11,006 nt of DNA from JBGTNQ01 sp964646785 (lineage in GTDB: Bacteria; Patescibacteriota; Minisyncoccia; Phycocordibacterales; Zambryskibacteraceae): the NCBI GenBank assembly GCA_964646785.1, contig CAZYGU010000026.1, positions 1-11,006 on the forward strand, read 5' to 3'. The notes under the pieces are model-generated. The model was not told the origin of the DNA. It did no database searches and saw only the letters and a program-made list of their open reading frames with translations. Shown in pieces: positions 7,095 to 11,006 of this stretch. The translations under genes and the position numbers were made by a program. Every line of letters starts with the position of its first letter. The stretch's first letter is position 1.

Positions 7095-7196
7095 ATGGCC
7101 AAGAAAATCACATTTTTTGCATTAGCGTTTATTTACGTACCATTGTACGTTTTTATGCATTATACCTTTGGATGGTGGGAAGGTTTAATGGACTAA
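7095..7196 (+). CDS. Tiny single-helix membrane protein, 33 residues
   Basis: An ATG at 7095 opens a 33-codon frame ending in TAA (7194-7196). The product starts MAKKITFFALAFIYVPLYVF and continues with MHYTFGWWEGLMD. This has the form of a real small membrane protein: a positive N terminus, one hydrophobic helix, then an aromatic/Trp-rich interfacial segment and an acidic end. It lies 30 nt after the preceding small membrane gene on the same strand. No Shine-Dalgarno is clear. Function is unknown. The chemically sensible sequence supports it, but at this length chance cannot be ruled out. Confidence 0.5.
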   Translation: MAKKITFFALAFIYVPLYVFMHYTFGWWEGLMD

Positions 7197-7231
7197 AAAA
7201 GTGAGTGCAAATAAAAATAAATATATTTTAT

Positions 7232-7258
7232 TTGAACCATTCAAAAAAACTATAAAAT
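7232..7258 (+). promoter_or_regulatory. Possible promoter before the second gap
   Basis: The stretch just before the gap is very AT-rich up to 7258 and turns G-rich abruptly at 7261. TTGAAC (7232-7237) with TAAAAT (7253-7258, 15-nt spacer), or TATAAA (7251-7256), could be promoter boxes, placing a start in the G run at 7262-7267. Spacing is not ideal, so this is tentative. It would drive the gene whose 3' part appears after the gap. Confidence 0.35.
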
Positions 7259-7270
7259 CGAGGGGGGAGT

Positions 7271-7290
7271 GGTCATTCGAAAGAATGGCC
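7271..7290 (+). other. RNA hairpin with GAAA tetraloop beside the gap
   Basis: GGTCATTC (7271-7278), GAAA (7279-7282) and GAATGGCC (7283-7290) form an 8-bp stem with one G-U pair closed by a GNRA tetraloop. It follows a purine run, GAGGGGGGAG (7260-7269). It may be the 5' leader structure of the next gene, part of a structured RNA continuing into the gap, or a weak terminator; only a poor T-tract (TTATTCCTA) is visible before the Ns. The pairing is seen directly; the role is unknown. Confidence 0.5.
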
Positions 7291-7299
7291 TTATTCCTA

Positions 7300-7399
7300 N
7301 NNNNNNNNNNNNNNNNNNNNNNNNNNNNNNNNNNNNNNNNNNNNNNNNNNNNNNNNNNNNNNNNNNNNNNNNNNNNNNNNNNNNNNNNNNNNNNNNNNN
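7300..7399. other. Assembly gap (100 N)
   Basis: A second run of exactly 100 N, so its true length is unknown. The reading frame that happens to be open on both sides cannot be taken as one gene, because the placeholder length is arbitrary and the flanks differ in composition: AT-rich and non-coding-looking on the left, GC-richer coding on the right. Confidence 0.95.
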
Positions 7400-7704
7400 A
7401 CATCGAAGTCAGTCAATCTGAGATTGATGAGCTCTATCCCAAGGGACTAAGCTTCGGTGATTTCAATGATCAGATGCAGGGCATTTCCTTGTCACTCAGC
7501 GGCGACATGATGTTGTTTGGAACCGGGAAAAGTACTCGTGACTTTCTGGTCGAAGTAATCGACGCAATGAAAGCTAACGAAGCGAAGATCAGAGAAATCA
7601 CAGTAGAAGAAGTTTTTGAATCCCCGCCTGAAACCCTGATGGACCCAAGTACGATCAAGATTTGGGTACGAGCAGGAAAGTTCATGGATATGGGATCTGA
7701 ATGA
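7400..7704 (+). CDS. Unknown protein, 5' part lost in gap
   Basis: About 101 codons are open from the gap edge to TGA at 7702-7704, in the frame IEVSQSEIDELYPKGLSFGD. I do not recognise the family. The fragment is soluble-looking, with acidic helices (STRDFLVEVIDAMKANEAKI, then REITVEEVFE) and a DPSTIKIWVRAGKFMDMG end. There is no membrane segment and no cysteine or histidine, so metal catalysis by this part is unlikely. By hand count, bases 7441-7680 are 111/240 GC (46%), against 30-35% in two 60-nt samples of the M23 gene. Frequent ATC, GAC and AAG codons suggest either high expression or foreign origin. A very strong terminator follows at once. No start codon precedes Met within the first 20 codons after the gap, so the gene begins in or before the gap. 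Confidence 0.7.
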
Positions 7705-7712
7705 AGTAACAC

Positions 7713-7750
7713 AGAAGTCATGACTGTTCGGTCATGACTTCTTTTTATTT
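7713..7750 (+). terminator. Strong intrinsic terminator
   Basis: A perfect 12-bp stem, AGAAGTCATGAC (7713-7724) with GTCATGACTTCT (7731-7742), encloses the loop TGTTCG and runs into a T-rich tract ending at 7750. It begins 8 nt after the stop of the unknown gene. On the minus strand the hairpin is not followed by a U-tract, so it serves mainly the plus strand, although the minus-strand gene ending at 7789 reads toward it. Confidence 0.93.
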
Positions 7751-7788
7751 AGTGTTGTACAAATTACACAAAGAACCATAAACACACA

Positions 7789-10524
7789 CTAAGCTTTTGG
7801 TGGAATAGTAGTAGTTGCCTGAGCTGGCTTTTTATACTTCAGCATGATTTCTGCCTCTACTTCTTCCCTATTACGTCCATAGGTAAGATATGAGAGCTGT
7901 TGAACTGCAGCGACATCAATATGTGTTGGAGCAGGCGGTGTCGAAGCCCTGATATTAAATGGTTTTGACGGCTTACCATGTACAAGTAATTTTACATATG
8001 CATTGTAATTATCAATATTCATAATTTGAGATGAGGTAAAGATCGGCTCAAATTGTTTGACGAGATACTCCGCATCATCAGCTCCTACTCGATACACGAT
8101 CATATTTCCCACATTACCGAAAACAGAATTTTTTATATCTTCTGAAAGTTGAGCGATGAATTGATGTGCCATAAAAAGAGAGAGTTTATATTTTCGTGCC
8201 TCCGAAAGAATAGTCGAGATTGATGGAGTTGTAATATTTTGAAACTCGTCAATATAGAGATAGAACGGTGAAATAGTTTGACCAATCATATCCACTCGAG
8301 AAAGTGCTGCCATCAAAATCTTTCCTACAATGATAAGACCAATAAGATTTGCATTAATATCACCGAGTCTTCCCTTTGAAAGGTTAACCAAGAGAATTTT
8401 TTTATTATCCATAATTTCTCGGAAATTAAATGCAGACTTTTCTTGCGCAACAATCGGGCGCATGATTTCATTTGCGAGAAATACATCAAACTTTGAAGTG
8501 ATGTAGGGAACAATGTTTGCAAGTGCTCCCTCCCCTCCTGCTTTTTCCGCAATCTCAGTCCAGAATTGAACAACAATAGGATTTTTACATTTTGAAAGTT
8601 TCACTTGGCGAAACTCTTTGTTTGACATGACTCGCGACACATCAAGAAGTGTCGACCCGCTATCCGGGTCTTCAATAACCAACATTGTCGCGTTACGGAA
8701 ATACTGTTCAAACATTGGTCCCATAGACTCAGGTACACCACCGTACAATTTTTGGAAAATACTAAATAGCTCGTTCACAACAAAAGTCTTCTGTTCTGGT
8801 TTAGTACGATCGTACTCAAGCATATTAAGTCCCATTGGCCTTTCCGTATGTGATGGATCGAAGTACACAACATCATCAAGTCTGTGAGGTGGAATATGTG
8901 CAAGAACATCCAGAATGTCGCTCCCATGAGGATCGATCATGCACACCCCGTTTCCCTTCTCAATGTCTTGAATAATCATATTCTTGAGAAGTGTCGTTTT
9001 ACCTGTACCAGTTTGTCCTATGGTGTAAATATGACGAAGTCTATCCTCATCAGTGAGATACACATTAGTATCAATATTATGGTAACTATTGGTTCCAAGA
9101 AGAACACCTTCTTGTGGGAGATCTAGTGGTGCAGGAGCGCTTCCTGTTTTTGCTTGCTTAAGCTGTGAAGTGTCGGTGAGATTTGCAGTATGAAAATGCA
9201 CAATAGAAGTAAGCTCTTTGAGATTTAGAGGGACAATTTCGTTTTCAGAAAAAAGTCTAAAAGAAAAATTTCTATAAAAGTTCGACTGATTTGGCTTTAC
9301 CCGTTTAAAGGTAAATTTATTCACTCCAGGTACTTCAAACTGATTAAAACTTGATTCAATTTCAGCAAGAATATGCTCTGCTTCCCCTGCATCGTGTGAT
9401 GAAGTAACAATGCGAATATTAGTTGAGACGGTTGGGCTTTCAAGCTTTCTTTTTATATGCTCAACCGCGACAGTATCAATCGGCTTTGGTTTATCGGAAT
9501 CCTTTTTATCTTTCTTGAAAAAAGCCTCACCGATTGTGAACGTGAATTCCTCTACAAGCGATCTCTCAGCGATAGCATCCTTTGTTTTTACGCCTTTTTC
9601 TATCTCTTTGATTGCGCTTGTATACCGTTTTGTATAATTCTCGCCATGCGGGTTGCAAATAATTTGGATTGCAGCACCAGATCCATCTTTAGGAATTTTC
9701 GAAAATGAACTTAATATTGCATTGAGCGGATCATGGTCGAATTGCTCAAAGGTTTTGAGAGGCATTGCAGAAGGTTGAGACAGGGATGCGACTGATGCAG
9801 CTGACTTTCCATCCTTTACGAAAATATTGTAGTCATGATCCCGCTCTATGAGCCTTGCTTCAGGGAACACAGATATGAGTTGCTTCTCAAGAAGATTCTT
9901 TCTTTCATTTGGAACAGAAACATAAAACACAAACTCATTACTCCCATTGCTATTTGCAATTTCAAGTACAAAATAATTTTTACCCATTGTTTCCTTTTCA
10001 GAAACCGAAAGCATCCCAGCGTAAAATTGCTCCATGCCTGAGATAAGAGTTTTGAGATTTTCCTTCACATCCTTTTTTTCACCTGAAGGCATGACCACCT
10101 CAAACAGTGTCATTGAAAGAGCTCTATAGAGTGGACCCTTTTCAACCCCATGTGGTGGTAGTCCCTGTCTTACGAGATTAACCAAGTAATCATGATAATC
10201 ATCCTCATGTTTCCAATCTGCAAGCTTCTCAATAACAGACAACGCATGAATAATACCTTTTGTTTCTGTTAGTTGAATAACTTCATCTAACTGATTATCA
10301 ATATGCTTTTCAGAAACATACTCTGCACTTTGGATTACTTCTTTACTATGTTTAATATGATCTGGAATTTCATTTTTTAATGCATTCACAGATTCATGAA
10401 TCAGTTCATTTCTTGATTTCGCATGTTCTGTATTTCCAAGTCTCTGTTCCTGTTCTAATACTTTTGAGCGCAAATAATTAAGCTCTTCTTCTGGAGTAGC
10501 GAACGGTAATGCTTCGTTTTTCAT
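7789..10524 (-). CDS. TraG/VirD4-like ATPase (CPR-type large DNA-transfer ATPase)
   Basis: This 911-residue protein combines a long N-terminal region with a C-terminal P-loop ATPase of the VirD4/TraD/TraG coupling-protein class. Residues about 1-110 are charged and helical. About 120-460 match my memory of the uncharacterised region fused to such ATPases in CPR (EFVFYVSVP, then a linker and FTFKRVKPNQSNFYRNFSFR). The ATPase has Walker A G503-QTGTGKTT511, IDPHGSDILDVL, Walker B LYIDEF with D759-E760, SEARKYKLSLFMAHQF, and a Pro-rich tail. No N-terminal membrane helices are evident, which is odd for a coupling protein. No relaxase or mating-pair gene is nearby, so conjugation is not supported; DNA uptake, a pilus-like machine or chromosome handling are alternatives. 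The ATG at 10524 is preceded by a TATAAT box. The substrate is unknown. Confidence 0.88.
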   Translation of the reverse strand: MKNEALPFATPEEELNYLRSKVLEQEQRLGNTEHAKSRNELIHESVNALKNEIPDHIKHSKEVIQSAEYVSEKHIDNQLDEVIQLTETKGIIHALSVIEKLADWKHEDDYHDYLVNLVRQGLPPHGVEKGPLYRALSMTLFEVVMPSGEKKDVKENLKTLISGMEQFYAGMLSVSEKETMGKNYFVLEIANSNGSNEFVFYVSVPNERKNLLEKQLISVFPEARLIERDHDYNIFVKDGKSAASVASLSQPSAMPLKTFEQFDHDPLNAILSSFSKIPKDGSGAAIQIICNPHGENYTKRYTSAIKEIEKGVKTKDAIAERSLVEEFTFTIGEAFFKKDKKDSDKPKPIDTVAVEHIKRKLESPTVSTNIRIVTSSHDAGEAEHILAEIESSFNQFEVPGVNKFTFKRVKPNQSNFYRNFSFRLFSENEIVPLNLKELTSIVHFHTANLTDTSQLKQAKTGSAPAPLDLPQEGVLLGTNSYHNIDTNVYLTDEDRLRHIYTIGQTGTGKTTLLKNMIIQDIEKGNGVCMIDPHGSDILDVLAHIPPHRLDDVVYFDPSHTERPMGLNMLEYDRTKPEQKTFVVNELFSIFQKLYGGVPESMGPMFEQYFRNATMLVIEDPDSGSTLLDVSRVMSNKEFRQVKLSKCKNPIVVQFWTEIAEKAGGEGALANIVPYITSKFDVFLANEIMRPIVAQEKSAFNFREIMDNKKILLVNLSKGRLGDINANLIGLIIVGKILMAALSRVDMIGQTISPFYLYIDEFQNITTPSISTILSEARKYKLSLFMAHQFIAQLSEDIKNSVFGNVGNMIVYRVGADDAEYLVKQFEPIFTSSQIMNIDNYNAYVKLLVHGKPSKPFNIRASTPPAPTHIDVAAVQQLSYLTYGRNREEVEAEIMLKYKKPAQATTTIPPKA

Positions 10525-10531
10525 GCACTAA

Positions 10532-10540
10532 ATTATACCA
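10532..10540 (-). promoter_or_regulatory. Extended -10 promoter of the TraG-like gene, near-leaderless
   Basis: Read on the minus strand this is TGGTATAAT, a perfect extended -10 (TATAAT at 10537 to 10532). The ATG at 10524 starts 7 nt after it, and the gap TTAGTGC holds no Shine-Dalgarno. No convincing -35 is found 17 nt upstream. It lies in the 63-nt space after the EVE-domain gene, so the ATPase can be transcribed independently of it. Confidence 0.72.
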
Positions 10541-10587
10541 AAAAAGGGTTTAATGTGCCCATTTACCAAATCAAGCAAACAAAGGAG

Positions 10588-11006
10588 CTATTTGCTTGCC
10601 AAAAGCTCAAAATGCTTCTGAGAAACAGGGAGGATAGATAAACGACTTCCCTTCTGTGCTACTGATATACCCTTAAACGCAGGATCCAATTTTATCTGAA
10701 AGAGAGTAACTGGATTTTTAAGCTTTTTAACAAATTGAATATCACGAGCAAACCATGTAGGTTTTTCCTTTTTTGATTTTGGGTCAAAGTATTCACTTTT
10801 TTTATCAAACGCAGTTGGGTCAGGATAAGCATCACTGACAATTTTTCCAACGCCAACAACAGCTGTAGGGTTCGAATTTGAATGATAAAAAAGAATCATA
10901 TCCCCCTTTTTCATTTCATCTCGAATAAAATTTCTTGCTTGATAATTTCTCACATCTGTCCAAGATGCCTTTTTATCCTTCTGAAAATCATCAATCGAGT
11001 AACAAC
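10588..11006 (-). CDS. EVE-domain (PUA-like) protein, 5' end outside the window
   Basis: EVE domains are PUA-like folds thought to bind modified bases in DNA or RNA. The signature is clear: CYSIDDFQKD, then WTDVRNYQARNFIRDEMKKGD, ILFYHSN, VVGVGKIVSDAYPDPTAFD, WFARDIQFV and a C-terminal QKHFELLASK. An in-frame GTG at 10951-10953 could be taken as the start, but the frame stays open and conserved upstream of it (SW-TD-VRNYQ) to the window edge. The real start therefore lies beyond 11006, and only about 15-20 residues should be missing from the usual 150-160. It ends at TAG, 63 nt before the ATPase start. The linkage to that ATPase may be incidental. The biological ligand is not known. Confidence 0.9.
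   Translation of the reverse strand, partial: CYSIDDFQKDKKASWTDVRNYQARNFIRDEMKKGDMILFYHSNSNPTAVVGVGKIVSDAYPDPTAFDKKSEYFDPKSKKEKPTWFARDIQFVKKLKNPVTLFQIKLDPAFKGISVAQKGSRLSILPVSQKHFELLASK

Noticed and set aside
7201..7299. GTG start at 7201 or ATG at 7285 for the unknown gene after the gap
   Set aside because: The left flank is AT-rich with promoter- and hairpin-like structure and no good ribosome site. Frame continuity across 100 N is meaningless.
7789..10524. Part of an integrative conjugative element
   Set aside because: Only one coupling-protein-like ATPase is present. There is no relaxase, integrase, attachment site or mating-pair gene, and such ATPases are common in CPR chromosomes.
10572..10598. 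Inverted repeat CAAGCAAA/TTTGCTTG as terminator of the EVE gene
   Set aside because: The 8-bp AT-rich stem spans the stop codon, has an 11-nt loop and no U-tract on the minus strand, so it is too weak to call.
1..11006. CRISPR arrays, tRNA/rRNA genes, insertion sequences, toxin-antitoxin or defence cassettes
   Set aside because: No spaced direct repeats, cloverleaf-like segments, transposase motifs or paired toxin-antitoxin frames were seen on either strand.

Overview
The window looks like part of a Candidatus Parcubacteria (CPR/Patescibacteria) genome. This is inferred from protein style, not from a marker gene. The clues are a compact glutamyl-tRNA synthetase with an abridged insert after its first subdomain, divergent MraY/MurG/FtsW motifs, tiny unannotatable membrane proteins, and a large TraG/VirD4-like ATPase of the kind common in CPR genomes. 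DNA is AT-rich, intergenic spaces are short, and TGA is read as stop (47-49, 7702-7704), which argues against the UGA-glycine code of Absconditabacteria/Gracilibacteria. The sequence is a scaffold: two runs of exactly 100 N (3246-3345 and 7300-7399) are gap placeholders of unknown true size.

Layout, plus strand, 1-7704. The tail of an unidentified gene is followed by a murein-synthesis block: mraY (85-1158), a YbaK-like aminoacyl-tRNA deacylase (1160-1672), a small acidic zinc-finger-like protein with its own promoter and terminator (1756-1977), ftsW (2062-3165), murG (3175-4145, broken by a gap), gltX (4149-5519), an exported coiled-coil M23 peptidase (5530-6843), two small membrane proteins (6849-7064 and 7095-7196), and an unrecognised, GC-richer gene (7400-7704) whose 5' part lies in the second gap. 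A strong intrinsic terminator (7713-7750) closes this side.

Minus strand, 7789-11006. A 911-residue TraG/VirD4-like ATPase (10524 to 7789) lies downstream of an EVE-domain protein (11006 to 10588) whose start is outside the window.

Functionally, MraY makes lipid I, MurG converts it to lipid II, FtsW polymerises it at the septum, and the M23 protein probably trims or activates trimming of the wall. YbaK-like and GltX are translation genes woven into this block. No CRISPR array, tRNA, rRNA, transposase, integrase or defence cassette was seen.

The most distinctive signal is regulatory. Four genes (mraY, ftsW, the M23 peptidase and the TraG-like ATPase) each carry an exact TATAAT box ending only 6-9 nt before the ATG and have no Shine-Dalgarno sequence, which predicts leaderless or nearly leaderless mRNAs. 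I did not find a convincing wholly new system. The best unknown is the GC-rich partial gene at 7400-7704, with a promoter-like sequence and a GAAA-loop hairpin just before the gap.
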